A DNA stretch of 64,000 nucleotides from Achromobacter pulmonis (lineage in GTDB: Bacteria > Pseudomonadota > Gammaproteobacteria > Burkholderiales > Burkholderiaceae_B). The first letter of the stretch is position 1; each line of letters begins with the position of its first letter. Of this stretch, positions 46,591-56,724 are shown in pieces. Below the pieces are notes generated by a model. The model was not told where the DNA came from. It did no database searches and was given only the letters and a program-made list of their open reading frames with translations. A program made the position numbers and the translations under genes. The stretch covers positions 1-64,000 of the forward strand of contig NZ_CADIJV010000011.1 of assembly GCF_902859765.1 (NCBI RefSeq), given 5' to 3'.

Positions 46591-46956
46591 TTATTTCTTC
46601 AGGGACGCAGCAGCACGACGCGGGCCCTTGCGGGTGCGAGCGTTGGTGCGAGTGCGCTGGCCGCGCACGGGCAGGCCGCGCTTGTGGCGCATGCCGCGGT
46701 AAGTTCCCAGGTCGATCAAACGCTTGATCGAGAGCTGCACTTCACGACGCAGGTCACCTTCGACCGTGAACACACCAACGTGTTCACGGACGCGTTCCAG
46801 TTCAGCGTCGCTCAGATCCTTGACCTTTTTGTCAAACGGGACGTTAGCCGCTTCGCAGATCTTGCGAGCGCGCGTACGACCGATGCCAAAAATGGCGGTC
46901 AGGCCGATCTCGGCGTGCTGATGCGGCGGAATGTTAATGCCAGCAATACGGGCCAT
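46591..46956 (-). CDS. rpsM: 30S ribosomal protein S13
   Basis: 121 residues beginning [20 protein letters not shown] and carrying [25 protein letters not shown] near the C-terminus, typical of S13, which contacts the P-site tRNA and bridges to the large subunit. First of the classic alpha-operon genes; follows rpmJ by 43 nt. Confidence 0.99.
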   Translation of the reverse strand: MARIAGINIPPHQHAEIGLTAIFGIGRTRARKICEAANVPFDKKVKDLSDAELERVREHVGVFTVEGDLRREVQLSIKRLIDLGTYRGMRHKRGLPVRGQRTRTNARTRKGPRRAAASLKK

Positions 46957-46999
46957 GACTGTTCCTTGAATAAATCCGTTGCGTAGTCGCTAACCCGAG

Positions 47000-47113
47000 T
47001 TAGCCTTGACGCTGCTTGTGACGCGGGTCGGTGCAGATAACGCGCACCACGCCGTGACGTTTGATAACTTTGCAGTTGCGGCAGATCCGCTTAACCGATG
47101 CCATTACTTTCAT
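47000..47113 (-). CDS. rpmJ: 50S ribosomal protein L36
   Basis: A 37-codon gene, read directly from the minus strand: [20 protein letters not shown] and so on, ending DPRHKQRQG. It has the four-ligand zinc pattern of the C+ form (C11, C14, C27, H32). It lies between infA and rpsM, its usual place in betaproteobacteria. ATG 47113 is preceded by a GGAG-type site (TTAGGAGTC). Confidence 0.97.
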
Positions 47114-47147
47114 GGTTGACTCCTAATTTTCCGTAATCCGGTTTCGC

Positions 47148-47366
47148 TCACTTGGAGCGGAAAACAATCCTGGCTCGCGTCAGATCATAGGGCGTGAGCT
47201 CCACTGTGACCTTGTCACCCGGCAGGATCCGGATGTAATGCATACGCATCTTGCCGGAAATATGGCCCAACACCACGTGGCCGTTTTCGAGCTTGACGCG
47301 AAATGTCGCGTTCGGGAGGTTCTCAAGAACCTCCCCTTGCATCTGAATGACGTCGTCCTTGGACAT
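47148..47366 (-). CDS. infA: Translation initiation factor IF-1
   Basis: A 72-residue single S1/OB-fold protein ([47 protein letters not shown]) that blocks the A site during initiation. Its position between secY and rpmJ is standard in betaproteobacteria, unlike E. coli, where infA lies elsewhere. Confidence 0.99.
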   Translation of the reverse strand: MSKDDVIQMQGEVLENLPNATFRVKLENGHVVLGHISGKMRMHYIRILPGDKVTVELTPYDLTRARIVFRSK

Positions 47367-47373
47367 CTTTTGC

Positions 47374-48699
47374 TTACCGCATCGGCAAACCCGCGCCCTT
47401 GAAGTTGGCCTTCTTGAGCAACGAGTCGTACTGGTGAGACATCATGTAGGCCTGGACCTGCGCCATGAAATCCATCGTCACCACCACAATAATCAACAGA
47501 GACGTACCACCGAAGTAGAAGGGAACGTTCCACCGCATCACCAGGAATTCCGGCAACAGGCACACCAACGTGATGTAGATGGCACCTGCGAGCGTCAGAC
47601 GCATCAGGATCTTGTCGATGTAGCGGGCCGTCTGTTCGCCCGGACGGATGCCCGGAACAAACGCACCACTCTTCTTCAGGTTGTCCGCCGTTTCGCGGCT
47701 GTTGAACACCAGAGCCGTGTAGAAAAAGCAGAAGAAAATAATCGCGACCGAATACAGCGTGATGTAGAGCGGTTGACGAGGCGACAGGGCCGCAGCCAGG
47801 TCGCTAAGCCAGCGCATGTTCTCGCTGCTGGAGAACCAGCTCGTGATCGTGGCCGGGAACAGGATGATCGACGACGCGAAGATCGGCGGAATCACCCCGG
47901 CCATGTTCAGCTTCAGCGGCAGGTGCGAGCTTTGACCACCGTAGACCTTGTTGCCGACCTGACGCTTGGCGTAGTTCACCGTGATCTTGCGCTGTCCGCG
48001 TTCCACGAACACCACAAAAGCGGTAACCAGCACCACCAGGGCCACGATGAACAGTGCCGACAGCACGGACATCGCGTTGGTGCGAACCAGGTCCAACAGT
48101 GCAGCCAGCGCGGCGGGCAGACCCGCAACGATACCTGCGAAGATCAGGATGGAAATCCCGTTGCCGAGACCGCGTTCCGTGATCTGCTCACCCAGCCACA
48201 TGACGAACATGGTGCCGGTGACCAGGGTCACGACGGTCGTGAAGCGGAACAACATGCCCGGATCGATCACCAGTCCCTGCTGGGACTCAAGCGCAACCGA
48301 AATGCCCACAGCCTGCACCAGCGCCAGCACGACCGTGCCGTAGCGGGTGTATTGGGTAATCTTCCGACGGCCGGCCTCGCCCTCTTTCTTGAGCGCTTCC
48401 AGCGACGGCACCACCACCGACATCAACTGCATGATGATGGATGCCGAAATGTACGGCATGATCCCCAGGGCAAAAATCGAGAAGCGCGAGAGCGCCCCGC
48501 CCGAGAACATGTTGAACAGGCCCAGGATCCCGCCCTGGTTCTGGCGGAACAAGTCCGCCAGCGCGTCCGGGTTGATGCCCGGAACGGGGATGTGTGTACC
48601 CAAACGGTAAACCACCAGGGCGAGCACCAAGAACACGAGGCGGCGCTTGAGATCGCCGTACCGCGTTCCGGTTTTACCCAATGCCTGCGCGTTAGCCAC
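47374..48699 (-). CDS. secY: Protein translocase subunit SecY
   Basis: 441 residues with ten transmembrane helices. The conserved plug and pore regions are [18 protein letters not shown] and [12 protein letters not shown]. It forms the channel of the Sec translocon with SecE and SecG. Located between rplO and infA in the spc operon, 14 nt after rplO. Confidence 0.99.
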   Translation of the reverse strand: MANAQALGKTGTRYGDLKRRLVFLVLALVVYRLGTHIPVPGINPDALADLFRQNQGGILGLFNMFSGGALSRFSIFALGIMPYISASIIMQLMSVVVPSLEALKKEGEAGRRKITQYTRYGTVVLALVQAVGISVALESQQGLVIDPGMLFRFTTVVTLVTGTMFVMWLGEQITERGLGNGISILIFAGIVAGLPAALAALLDLVRTNAMSVLSALFIVALVVLVTAFVVFVERGQRKITVNYAKRQVGNKVYGGQSSHLPLKLNMAGVIPPIFASSIILFPATITSWFSSSENMRWLSDLAAALSPRQPLYITLYSVAIIFFCFFYTALVFNSRETADNLKKSGAFVPGIRPGEQTARYIDKILMRLTLAGAIYITLVCLLPEFLVMRWNVPFYFGGTSLLIIVVVTMDFMAQVQAYMMSHQYDSLLKKANFKGAGLPMR

Positions 48700-48713
48700 T
48701 CGTCACCTCGTGA

Positions 48714-49154
48714 TCAAGCAAGCGAGCCGCCCGCGGCTTCGATGGCGGCGCGAGCGCCGGCCGTCGCGGTAATGCCCTTGAGCACCACCTTGCGCGAGAG
48801 TTCACCCGACTTGATGACCTTGGCGTAACGAACCGCCTGGCCAATCACGCCAGCCGCCTTCAGCACTTGCACGTCGATTTCGTCGACGGGCACGGCTTGC
48901 AGGTCCGACAGACGGACTTCGGCGTACAGGTGCTGACCCAGCGGGGTGAAACCACGCTTGGGCAGGCGACGCTGCAGCGGCATTTGACCGCCTTCGAAGC
49001 CAACCTTATGGAAACCGCCCGAGCGCGACTTCTGACCCTTGTGACCACGGCCGGCGGTCTTACCCAGACCCGAACCGATGCCACGGCCGACGCGGCGCTT
49101 GGCGTGCTTGCTGCCCTCAGCGGGCTTCAGCGTATTAAGTTGCATATCCGACAT
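48714..49154 (-). CDS. rplO: 50S ribosomal protein L15
   Basis: 146 residues with the Gly/Arg-rich N-terminus [21 protein letters not shown] diagnostic of L15 (motif at about 20-40). Late 50S assembly protein. 9 nt after rpmD. Confidence 0.98.
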   Translation of the reverse strand: MSDMQLNTLKPAEGSKHAKRRVGRGIGSGLGKTAGRGHKGQKSRSGGFHKVGFEGGQMPLQRRLPKRGFTPLGQHLYAEVRLSDLQAVPVDEIDVQVLKAAGVIGQAVRYAKVIKSGELSRKVVLKGITATAGARAAIEAAGGSLA

Positions 49155-49163
49155 GGTGATTCC

Positions 49164-49349
49164 TTAGGCTTCCGAGACGGAAACGAGATAATCCACCTTA
49201 CGGATCATCCCACGCACCTCGGGCGTATCGACCAGCACGCGGCTGCTGTTGATACGGCCCAAGCCCAGACCGCGAATCGTGTCACGGTGCGATTGCTTGG
49301 TACCGATCACGGAGCGCACGAGGGTCACTTTGATCTGCTTCTGAGCCAT
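49164..49349 (-). CDS. rpmD: 50S ribosomal protein L30
   Basis: 61 residues ([24 protein letters not shown] start, [24 protein letters not shown] core), the short bacterial L30. Three nt after the rpsE stop. Confidence 0.98.
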   Translation of the reverse strand: MAQKQIKVTLVRSVIGTKQSHRDTIRGLGLGRINSSRVLVDTPEVRGMIRKVDYLVSVSEA

Positions 49350-49352
49350 GAT

Positions 49353-49874
49353 TTACCCCAGGATCTCTTCGACGGACTTGCCGCGCTTGGCAGCGACGTC
49401 CGCCGGGGTCAGGGAGGCGCGCAGGCCGTTCAACGTGGCGCGAACCATGTTGTAGGGGTTGCTCGAGCCCAGGCTCTTGGCAACCACGTTACGCACACCC
49501 ATCACTTCGAAAATAGCGCGCATCGGGCCGCCGGCGATGACACCGGTACCTTCTGCAGCGGGCGAAATCAGCACGGTAGCGGCGCCATGCTTGCCGACCA
49601 CGGTGTGGTGCAGCGTGCCGTTCTTCAGGGCCACCTTGAACATGCCGCGACGGGCCTGTTCCATCGCCTTCTGAACCGACACCGGCACTTCACGCGCCTT
49701 GCCCTTGCCCATGCCGACGCGGCCATCGCCATCGCCAACCACGGTCAGCGCGGCAAAGCTCATGGTGCGACCACCCTTGACCACTTTGCTCACGCGGTTG
49801 ACCGCGATCATCTTTTCGCGGAGGCCGTCATCGTTCTCTTTTTCCGCGGCGTTCTTGCCTTGTACTTTAGCCAT
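49353..49874 (-). CDS. rpsE: 30S ribosomal protein S5
   Basis: 173 residues with the S5 double-stranded RNA-binding fold (about 18-80; [22 protein letters not shown]) and the second domain [29 protein letters not shown]5 affects translational fidelity and spectinomycin response; the loop residues near KVVKGGR appear wild type. Confidence 0.98.
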   Translation of the reverse strand: MAKVQGKNAAEKENDDGLREKMIAVNRVSKVVKGGRTMSFAALTVVGDGDGRVGMGKGKAREVPVSVQKAMEQARRGMFKVALKNGTLHHTVVGKHGAATVLISPAAEGTGVIAGGPMRAIFEVMGVRNVVAKSLGSSNPYNMVRATLNGLRASLTPADVAAKRGKSVEEILG

Positions 49875-49889
49875 TTGACAGATCCTCGC

Positions 49890-50255
49890 TTAGAACTTCA
49901 GGCCGGCTTCACGCGCGGCGTCGGCCAGCGCTTTCACGCGGCCATGGTAACGAAAGCCCGAGCGATCGAAAGCGACCAGTTCGATACCGGCAGCCTTGGC
50001 CTTTTCAGCCACGCGCTTGCCAACCAGCGAAGCGGCAGCCTTGTTGCCACCTTGGCCAGACTGGCCAGCCAGCTGGGCGCGCACTTCGGCTTCCACCGTC
50101 GAGGCGCTGACCAGAACGCGATCGCCTTCCGGCGAAATGATATTGGCGTAGATGTGCTGGTTCGAGCGGAAAACCGAGAGGCGATGAACGCGCAGCTCGT
50201 TGATCTTCCGGCGGGTCGGAACCGCACGACGCAAACGGGAAACTTTTTTGTCCAT
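49890..50255 (-). CDS. rplR: 50S ribosomal protein L18
   Basis: 121 residues ([20 protein letters not shown] start, [17 protein letters not shown] core, [25 protein letters not shown] end), a standard L18 that binds 5S rRNA. 15 nt before rpsE. Confidence 0.98.
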   Translation of the reverse strand: MDKKVSRLRRAVPTRRKINELRVHRLSVFRSNQHIYANIISPEGDRVLVSASTVEAEVRAQLAGQSGQGGNKAAASLVGKRVAEKAKAAGIELVAFDRSGFRYHGRVKALADAAREAGLKF

Positions 50256-50276
50256 GATTCGTCCTTGCGTGCGCCG

Positions 50277-50810
50277 TTATTTCTTCTTGGTTTCTTTGAT
50301 GACGACGCGTTCGTCCGAGTAACGCACACCCTTGCCCTTGTAGGGTTCGGGTTCGCGGTACGCGCGGATTTCAGCGGCCACCTGGCCGACGACTTGCTTG
50401 TTGGAGCCCTTGATGACGATTTCCGTCTGGGTGGGGCACTCGGCCTTGATGCCGGCCGGCAACTTGTGCAAAACGTCGTGCGAGAAACCGAGCTGCAGCT
50501 TAACGGCGTCGCCTTGAACCGAGGCGCGGTAACCCACGCCAACCAGGTTCAGCTTGCGCTCGAAACCCTTGCTCACACCGTTGACCATGTTGGCCACCAG
50601 CGCGCGCAGGGTACCCGACATGGCGTTGGCGTGACGGCTTTCGTTGGCGGCGGCAAACGTCAGCTTGCCGTTGTCCAACTGGATCGTGACGTCGCCGGTC
50701 AGGGCTTGGGTCAGGGAGCCCAACGGGCCCTTGACGATGATCTGATCCTGCTTGATGTCGGCTTCGACACCTTTGGGCAGGTCGACCGGATACTTAGCGA
50801 TACGTGACAT
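50277..50810 (-). CDS. rplF: 50S ribosomal protein L6
   Basis: 177 residues: [19 protein letters not shown] start and the C-terminal [23 protein letters not shown] motif typical of L6, near the factor-binding stalk. 12 nt after rpsH. Confidence 0.98.
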   Translation of the reverse strand: MSRIAKYPVDLPKGVEADIKQDQIIVKGPLGSLTQALTGDVTIQLDNGKLTFAAANESRHANAMSGTLRALVANMVNGVSKGFERKLNLVGVGYRASVQGDAVKLQLGFSHDVLHKLPAGIKAECPTQTEIVIKGSNKQVVGQVAAEIRAYREPEPYKGKGVRYSDERVVIKETKKK

Positions 50811-50822
50811 TCGAATTTCTCC

Positions 50823-51218
50823 TTAGGCCACGTAGCACAGCACTTCGCCGCCGACACCGTTGGCGCGAGCCTTACGGTCGGTCATGACGCCGCGCGAGGT
50901 CGACACGATAGCCACGCCCAGGCCGTTCATGACCTGAGGAATGCTGGTACGGCCCTTGTAGATACGCAGACCGGGGCGCGAGACGCGTTCGATGCGCTCG
51001 ATGACCGGACGGCCGGCGTAGTACTTCAGGGTGATCTCGAGCTCAGGCTTGGCCTGGGTGCCCTTGATTTCGAAGCCGTCGATGTAGCCTTCGTCCTTCA
51101 GCACAGCGGCAATGGCCGCCTTCAGCTTCGAGGAAGGCATGCTCACCGTAGCTTTGTCCACTTGCTGCGCATTGCGAATGCGGGTCAGCATATCGGCGAT
51201 GGGATCGCTCATGCTCAT
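50823..51218 (-). CDS. rpsH: 30S ribosomal protein S8
   Basis: 131 residues from ATG 51218 ([19 protein letters not shown]). The frame is open 15 codons further upstream without a good start. The C-terminus [25 protein letters not shown] is diagnostic. In E. coli S8 represses the spc operon by binding the rplX-rplE region. Confidence 0.98.
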   Translation of the reverse strand: MSMSDPIADMLTRIRNAQQVDKATVSMPSSKLKAAIAAVLKDEGYIDGFEIKGTQAKPELEITLKYYAGRPVIERIERVSRPGLRIYKGRTSIPQVMNGLGVAIVSTSRGVMTDRKARANGVGGEVLCYVA

Positions 51219-51228
51219 ATTCTTTCTC

Positions 51229-51534
51229 CTACCAGCTGGCCTTGGTGATGCCGGGGATTTCACCCTTCATCGCCATTTCACGCAGTTTGTGGCGCGTCAG
51301 GCCGAACTTGCGGAACACACCGCGCGGACGACCGGTGACCACGCAACGGTTACGTTGACGCGTCGGGTTGGCATTGCGCGGCAGCTGTTGCAGCTTGAGC
51401 CGAGCTTGGTAACGTTCTTCGTCGGTCTTCGACTGGTCGTCGATGATCGACTTCAACTCAGCGCGCTTGGCGGCGAACTTGTCAGCCAGCTTGGCGCGCT
51501 TGATGTCGCGATTGATGAGGGAAAGTTTAGCCAC
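51229..51534 (-). CDS. rpsN: 30S ribosomal protein S14
   Basis: 101 residues ending [21 protein letters not shown], the long zinc-free (C-) form of S14. It has no CxxC pairs, unlike the short zinc form. Confidence 0.98.
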   Translation of the reverse strand: MAKLSLINRDIKRAKLADKFAAKRAELKSIIDDQSKTDEERYQARLKLQQLPRNANPTRQRNRCVVTGRPRGVFRKFGLTRHKLREMAMKGEIPGITKASW

Positions 51535-51546
51535 GTCATCAGCCCC

Positions 51547-52086
51547 TTAGTTACGGAACGGGAAGCTGAAGGCCGTCAACAGCGCCTTGGCTTCTTCGTC
51601 GGTCTTCGCGGTGGTGGTGATGCTGATGTTCAGCCCACGCAGCGCGTCGATCTTGTCGTACTCGATTTCGGGGAAAATGATCTGCTCTTTCACCCCGATG
51701 TTGTAGTTGCCACGGCCGTCGAACGCACGACCCGAGATCCCGCGGAAGTCGCGCACGCGAGGCAGCGCAACCGCCACCAGGCGATCCAGGAATTCGTACA
51801 TGCGTTGACCACGCAGCGTGACCATGCAACCGATCGGGTAGTTTTCGCGGATCTTGAAACCGGCGATAGCCTTCTTGGTCTTGGTCACGACAGGCTTTTG
51901 GCCAGCGATCTTGGTCAGGTCCGAGACGGCGTGCTCGATGACCTTCTTGTCGGCGACGGCTTCCGAGACACCCATGTTCAGGGTGATCTTGGTGATGCGC
52001 GGCACTTCCATGGCGCTCTTGTAGCCGAACTTGGCCTGCAGGTCGCCAGCGACCTTGCTCTTGTAGAAATCTTGCAAACGAGACAT
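51547..52086 (-). CDS. rplE: 50S ribosomal protein L5
   Basis: 179 residues ([22 protein letters not shown] start; [19 protein letters not shown]; end [18 protein letters not shown]), a standard L5 binding 5S rRNA and the P-site tRNA. 12 nt after rplX. Confidence 0.98.
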   Translation of the reverse strand: MSRLQDFYKSKVAGDLQAKFGYKSAMEVPRITKITLNMGVSEAVADKKVIEHAVSDLTKIAGQKPVVTKTKKAIAGFKIRENYPIGCMVTLRGQRMYEFLDRLVAVALPRVRDFRGISGRAFDGRGNYNIGVKEQIIFPEIEYDKIDALRGLNISITTTAKTDEEAKALLTAFSFPFRN

Positions 52087-52098
52087 GTCTATCGCCCC

Positions 52099-52419
52099 TT
52101 ACGCCTTGGCGCCGACAACGGCACCATTGGAACGGAACACGCGAACCTTGCGGCCTTCGACTTCTTGCACGCCCACGCGGTCGCCACGACCGGTGGCGGG
52201 ATTGAAGAGCGCCACATTCGAGATGTGGATCGGCATGGTCTTTTCGACGATGCCACCCGGGTTGTTGGCCATCGGGTTGGCTTTCACGTGCTTCTTGACG
52301 ACGTTGACGCCTTCGACCAGAACGTGGTCGGCATCGACGCGCGCCAGCACGGTGCCGCGACGCTTCTTGTCGCGGCCGGTCAGGACGATGACTTCGTCGC
52401 CTTTACGAATGTTGTTCAT
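52099..52419 (-). CDS. rplX: 50S ribosomal protein L24
   Basis: 106 residues with a KOW motif at the N-terminus ([22 protein letters not shown]) and the [14 protein letters not shown] core. L24 starts 50S assembly. 11 nt after rplN. Confidence 0.98.
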   Translation of the reverse strand: MNNIRKGDEVIVLTGRDKKRRGTVLARVDADHVLVEGVNVVKKHVKANPMANNPGGIVEKTMPIHISNVALFNPATGRGDRVGVQEVEGRKVRVFRSNGAVVGAKA

Positions 52420-52430
52420 CGTAGGGCTCC

Positions 52431-52799
52431 TTACAGCACTTCCGGGGCCAGCGACACGATCTTCATGAACTTCTCGGTACGCAGTTCACGCGTAACGGGT
52501 CCGAAGATGCGGGTGCCGATGGGCTCCAGCTTGGCATTGAGCAACACGGCGGCATTGCCACCGAAACGAATCAGCGAACCGTCCTTACGGCGCACGCCCT
52601 TGGCGGTACGAACCACCACGGCATTGTAAATTTCGCCTTTCTTGACGCGTCCGCGCGGAGCCGCATCTTTGACGCTCACCTTGATGATGTCGCCGATACC
52701 GGCATAACGGCGCTTGGAGCCACCGAGCACCTTAATGCACATGACATGACGCGCACCAGTGTTATCGGCCACGTCCAGCGTGGTCTGCATTTGGATCAT
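52431..52799 (-). CDS. rplN: 50S ribosomal protein L14
   Basis: 122 residues ([27 protein letters not shown]; end [15 protein letters not shown]-like), a standard L14 that bridges to 16S rRNA. Here it is the first gene of its transcription unit: rpsQ, its usual upstream neighbour, is about 11 kb away, so rplN must be served by its own promoter (candidate at 53048-53076). Confidence 0.98.
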   Translation of the reverse strand: MIQMQTTLDVADNTGARHVMCIKVLGGSKRRYAGIGDIIKVSVKDAAPRGRVKKGEIYNAVVVRTAKGVRRKDGSLIRFGGNAAVLLNAKLEPIGTRIFGPVTRELRTEKFMKIVSLAPEVL

Positions 52800-53151
52800 G
52801 ATTTTTCCTGTTCCAACTTAACTGGAAATACGGTTTTCCCCAAAAAAGGGAACACTGCAATTCCTGCCAGTTTTGGTCCCGTCAGGTCAGCCGCCCTGCT
52901 TTGTTGTTGGCTGGTGCATCGAGCTTTCGCCTCGAAGACCATCAACCGGTGGCAACGCAACGACCCTGGGTTGAAATCCTGCGGGTATTCCCCCAACACG
53001 CTGGCCCGGCTAGTTCCAGGCCAATCGACAATCTGGGAAAGCTGACCATTCTAGCCTGGTTATATTTTGAGCGCAAGTCCTTTCGTGCAGAGTGAGCAAA
53101 TACGCCACAGCGCCTGTGGACAACTGCCTGCCGTCCCGCTGGGTGCGACCT
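52800..53151. other. Leader and promoter region of the spc operon
   Basis: 352 nt with no gene. It holds a candidate leftward promoter (53048-53076), giving a leader of about 240 nt before rplN. Near rplN the stretch 52830-52855 has a TTTTCCCC-AAAAAA-GGGAA element able to fold into a small hairpin. Confidence 0.55.
53048..53076 (-). promoter_or_regulatory. Candidate sigma70 promoter for rplN-rplQ operon
   Basis: Read leftward: -35 TTGCGC (53076-53071), 17-nt spacer, -10 TAGAAT (53053-53048). An AT-rich stretch lies inside the spacer. This is the best-looking pair between the hydroxylase stop and rplN. Confidence 0.6.
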
Positions 53152-53916
53152 TCAGTCCGCCCCCGTTTTATTCTGGTAGTACTTGCGCTCCCAGGCATCG
53201 TGGTTGGCCTTGCCTCGGCGAATTTCGTCGGTGAACGGCGCGGCCATCAGCACCAGGCGATTGAGCCATCGGATCGGTGCGCGACAGGGGCGCTCGAAAT
53301 CGACGAACAGGACCGCCCGCAGGCCGTCAGTGTCGTTATGCACCTGGTGGGGATAGAGATCATCGAACACCACCGCCTCGCCTTCCCTCCAGTGGTAGCG
53401 CTCGCCGCCCACCTCGATCCAGCAACGCTCGGCCGGCTCCGGCACCACAAGCCCCAGATGCAGGCGCAGCACCCCGTTGTAGGGTCCGGTATGCAGGGGA
53501 ATGCGCTTGCCCGGCTCCAGGATGGAAAAGAACGCGGTACGCAGTCCGGGGATGCCGTGCAGCGCCTGGGCGGTTGCCGGGCAGCGGGCCAGGTTGCGGT
53601 CCGAACGCAAGCCGTAGCCCATGAAGACAAAGGTCTTCCATTGGTCATCGGAAGTGATCATGCCCACATCTGGGGACAGCTCATGGAAGGAAGGTAGCTG
53701 CTCGCGTTCGGCCAGCAAGGCGGTCAGTTCGGCGCGGATGGCGGGCGCCTGGGCCTCCAGTCGCCCCAGCCAGGGAAACTGGCGGTTCTGGAAGATGGGG
53801 TGGTCCCCCACCAGGGAGGCCTGCGCGATGCGGTGGCGCAACCAATCGATGAAACGGAAGAAGATGCGGGAATAAGCACTGGGCTGGCTGGGCGGACGCG
53901 TATCGACGGGTTGCAC
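53152..53916 (-). CDS. Aspartyl/asparaginyl beta-hydroxylase family protein (LpxO-like)
   Basis: A 254-residue Fe(II)/2-oxoglutarate-dependent oxygenase. Candidate metal ligands are H in LEPGKRIPLHTGPYNG (about 142) and H in YPHQVHNDTDGLRAVLFVDF (about 190), with Arg in RLHLGLVVP and DGLRAV binding 2-oxoglutarate. This resembles LpxO, which 2-hydroxylates a lipid A acyl chain at the membrane, more than the eukaryotic Asp/Asn hydroxylases. There is no clear N-terminal membrane helix, but residues 15-35 are amphipathic (RIFFRFIDWLRHRI). It lies in the segment that separates rpsQ from rplN and reads toward rplN. Confidence 0.82.
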   Translation of the reverse strand: MQPVDTRPPSQPSAYSRIFFRFIDWLRHRIAQASLVGDHPIFQNRQFPWLGRLEAQAPAIRAELTALLAEREQLPSFHELSPDVGMITSDDQWKTFVFMGYGLRSDRNLARCPATAQALHGIPGLRTAFFSILEPGKRIPLHTGPYNGVLRLHLGLVVPEPAERCWIEVGGERYHWREGEAVVFDDLYPHQVHNDTDGLRAVLFVDFERPCRAPIRWLNRLVLMAAPFTDEIRRGKANHDAWERKYYQNKTGAD

Positions 53917-54106
53917 AATAGGTATCTACTATAGAGACAGCCAAAGATGCACCATTTTGTCCACCCGGACTCGCGCATGCAAGTGCCTGGCCATTGGCTC
54001 CTAGCCAGCGGCGGGGATTGGATCTCCCCGCGGCGTACAAGCTGGTTTAGACTGGCATGGGCGATTGCGATCGCTATCCACTCCTATTTCGCAAGGAAAA
54101 ACAGGC

Positions 54107-55534
54107 ATGTATGAACAGTTGGCGCTGTATATCGACGGCGAATTCATCGCCGGCGAGGGCAGGCGCACCCAGGACGTCATCAACCCGGCCACGCTGGAAG
54201 TGCTAGGCCAGTTGCCCCACGCCACCGAAGCGGATCTGGACCGTGCACTGGCAGCCGCCCAGCGCGCGTTCGAATCCTGGAAGAAATCTTCTCCCATGGA
54301 TCGTTCCGCCATCCTGCGCAAAGTCGCCACCCTGTCGCGCGAGCGCGCCAAGGAAATCGGCCGCAACATGACGCTGGACCAGGGCAAGCCTCTGGCCGAA
54401 GCCGTCGGCGAAGTCACCTCCTGCGCCGAACACGCCGACTGGCACGCCGAGGAATGCCGCCGCATCTACGGCCGCGTGATCCCGCCGCGCAACCCGGACG
54501 TGCGCCAGATCGTGGTGCGCGAGCCGATCGGCGTCTGCGCCGCCTTCACGCCCTGGAACTTCCCGTACAACCAGGCTATTCGCAAGATCGCCGCCGCGCT
54601 CGGCGCCGGCTGCACGGTCGTGCTCAAGGGCCCCGAAGACTCCCCCAGCGCCGTCATGGCGATCGCCCGCATGTTCCACGACGCCGGCCTGCCCAAGGGC
54701 TGCCTGAACATCGTCTGGGGCGAACCGGCCAAGATTTCCGACTACCTGATCCGCTCGCCGATCGTGCGCAAGGTTTCGTTCACTGGTTCCGTGCCGGTGG
54801 GCAAGCAGCTGGCCGCGCTGGCCGGCGCCCACATGAAGCGCGTCACCATGGAATTGGGCGGCCACTCGCCGGTGCTGGTGTTCGACGACGCCGACATCGA
54901 TCGCGCCGCCACCATGCTGGCCAAGTTCAAGGTCCGCAACGCCGGCCAAGTGTGTGTTTCGCCGACCCGCTTCTACGTCCAGAACGGCGCCTACGAGCAG
55001 TTCCTGGCGCGCTTTTCCGACGTGCTCAAGAACATCAAGGTCGGCGACGGCCTGGAAGCCGGCACCGACATGGGCCCGCTGGCGCACGAACGCCGCGTGC
55101 CCGCCATGAGCGCCTTCATCGACGACGCCAAGAAGCATGGCGGCAAGGTGGTGGTGGGCGGCGGCCCGCTGGATCGCAAGGGCTTCTTCTTCGCCCCCAC
55201 GGTCGTGACCGACCTGCCCGACAACGCCATGCTGATGACCGAAGAGCCCTTCGGCCCGGTGGCGCCGGTGGTCCGCTTCACCGACACCGATGAGGTGCTG
55301 GCGCGCGCCAACAGCCTGCCGTTCGGCCTGTCCTCCTACGTCTTCACCAACTCGCTGCAGACCGCCACCAAAGTCTCCAACGGGCTGGAAGCCGGCATGG
55401 TCAACATCAACCATTTCGGCAGCGCGCTGGCCGAGACGCCGTTCGGCGGCATCAAGGACAGCGGCATCGGCAGCGAAGGCGGCCTGGAAACGTTCGACGG
55501 CTACCTAGTCACGAAGTACATCACGCACATCTGA
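54107..55534 (+). CDS. NAD(P)-dependent aldehyde dehydrogenase (succinate-semialdehyde type)
   Basis: 475 residues, complete ALDH fold with N151 (PWNFPYNQ), K174 (VLKGPED), E249 (ELGGHSP) and the catalytic C283 (NAGQVCVSP). The pattern is closest to the succinate-semialdehyde dehydrogenase (GabD/Sad) subfamily, but other aldehydes such as glutarate semialdehyde are possible, so I leave the symbol empty. ATG 54107 follows AAGGA. Divergent from the hydroxylase and followed by a strong terminator. Confidence 0.9.
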   Translation: MYEQLALYIDGEFIAGEGRRTQDVINPATLEVLGQLPHATEADLDRALAAAQRAFESWKKSSPMDRSAILRKVATLSRERAKEIGRNMTLDQGKPLAEAVGEVTSCAEHADWHAEECRRIYGRVIPPRNPDVRQIVVREPIGVCAAFTPWNFPYNQAIRKIAAALGAGCTVVLKGPEDSPSAVMAIARMFHDAGLPKGCLNIVWGEPAKISDYLIRSPIVRKVSFTGSVPVGKQLAALAGAHMKRVTMELGGHSPVLVFDDADIDRAATMLAKFKVRNAGQVCVSPTRFYVQNGAYEQFLARFSDVLKNIKVGDGLEAGTDMGPLAHERRVPAMSAFIDDAKKHGGKVVVGGGPLDRKGFFFAPTVVTDLPDNAMLMTEEPFGPVAPVVRFTDTDEVLARANSLPFGLSSYVFTNSLQTATKVSNGLEAGMVNINHFGSALAETPFGGIKDSGIGSEGGLETFDGYLVTKYITHI

Positions 55535-55573
55535 CCCGCTTGCTTTCGCCACGGGCCGACGGCCCGCTGCGAC

Positions 55574-55599
55574 AAGGCCCGCGCAAGCGGGCCTTTTTC
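55574..55599 (+). terminator. Rho-independent terminator after aldehyde dehydrogenase gene
   Basis: AAGGCCCGC, GCAA tetraloop, GCGGGCCTT, then TTT (five T in all). Perfect 9-bp stem 40 nt after the stop; it overlaps the very end of the convergent AraC gene. Confidence 0.9.
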
Positions 55600-56560
55600 A
55601 TTGCTGGCCGGCGCGCCACTCACGCGGCGACATGCCGAAGCGGCGCCTGAACAGCCGGCTGAAGTGCGAAGGATGGGCGAACCCGGCCTGGTACGCCAGC
55701 TCAGCGATGCCGCGGTGACGCTGCGCCGGGTTCAGCAGCAATTCGCGGCAGCGCTCCAGGCGCTGGTCGAAGACGAAGCTCTCCACCGACAGATCGCCCG
55801 CCTGGAACACGCGGTGCAGGTATGCCACCGACAGGCCGCAACCCTGCGCGACCCGTTGCGGAGACAGCGCCGGATCAGCCAGGTGCTGGCGGATGTAGGC
55901 CATGGCGCGCTGGCGATGCGCGATCGTCACACTGCTGTCCGCTTGCGAGGCGTGGCCCTGCCCGGGCTGCACCAGGAACAGCACGATCAAGTCGATCAAT
56001 CGTTCGCCCAGCTCGGCCGCCTCGGCCGGCGACCAGCCTTCGAGCCCCTGGAACAGGTGATCCATGTAGCTGGCCAGCATCGCGCCGCGCGGCGAGCCGT
56101 CGTCGACACGCAGCTTGTAAAAGGGACCGATGCGCGAATCGCGCTGCGACAGCGCGCTGCGCGGAAAGGACACGCTCAGGCTGCGGTAGCCATCGGCGCC
56201 GAGCGCGGTGGCCTGGTAGGGCAGGCTCTGGTTCATCAGGTACACGCAGCCAGGTTCGACCTGGAATTCACGCCCCTGTTGCCGCACGGCCAGCGGGCCC
56301 GCCAACGGCAGGCCGAAGGTATAGAACTCCTGGTCCAACCGCGAAATGTTGCCGGCGGTGCGTTCCAGCCTCTGTCCCTGATAGTGCAGGTCGTTGAACT
56401 GAAGACTGGCGCGCCGCACGTAGCGCACATGGCCGGCGAACTGGCCGGCCTGACCGCAATGCACTTCGAACGGTCCGAACGCATCCGAAAGCGCCGCGCG
56501 CCATTGTTCGTACCGCTCGGCGCCGGCGATGGCCGAAGTGACGAATTCCGTGTCGGGCAT
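55598..56560 (-). CDS. AraC-family transcriptional regulator
   Basis: 320 residues. The N-terminal half (about 20-190) resembles the AraC_binding_2 cupin domain found in regulators such as FeaR/AlkS-type activators. The C-terminal double helix-turn-helix (about 215-318) carries LAELAYQAGFAHPSHFSRLFRRRFGMSPREWR. Divergent from the alpha/beta hydrolase and ABC transporter genes with a 164-nt gap, so it is the likely activator of that operon. Its ligand is presumably the transported substrate or a derivative. Confidence 0.9.
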   Translation of the reverse strand: MPDTEFVTSAIAGAERYEQWRAALSDAFGPFEVHCGQAGQFAGHVRYVRRASLQFNDLHYQGQRLERTAGNISRLDQEFYTFGLPLAGPLAVRQQGREFQVEPGCVYLMNQSLPYQATALGADGYRSLSVSFPRSALSQRDSRIGPFYKLRVDDGSPRGAMLASYMDHLFQGLEGWSPAEAAELGERLIDLIVLFLVQPGQGHASQADSSVTIAHRQRAMAYIRQHLADPALSPQRVAQGCGLSVAYLHRVFQAGDLSVESFVFDQRLERCRELLLNPAQRHRGIAELAYQAGFAHPSHFSRLFRRRFGMSPREWRAGQQ

Positions 56561-56724
56561 GGCGCGGTCTCCTGGTTCGCGGGCGCGGTAGGTGTTGTTG
56601 ACCCTGCGTCTACATATTCTTGACTCACCGTGTCGCGGGTGGTCCGGCGCATTGTGGCCGCGCCTCGCGCAAGTCTATAGTCAGCGCCACAAGCATACAA
56701 CCTGGACAACCCGGGAGGAGACGC

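Noticed and set aside
53905-53935. TATCTACTATAGAGACAG upstream of the LpxO-like hydroxylase as another TetR-2 operator
   Set aside because: It matches only the left half. The right half falls out of register by one base relative to the consensus shared by the four sites at 19.0-20.0 kb.
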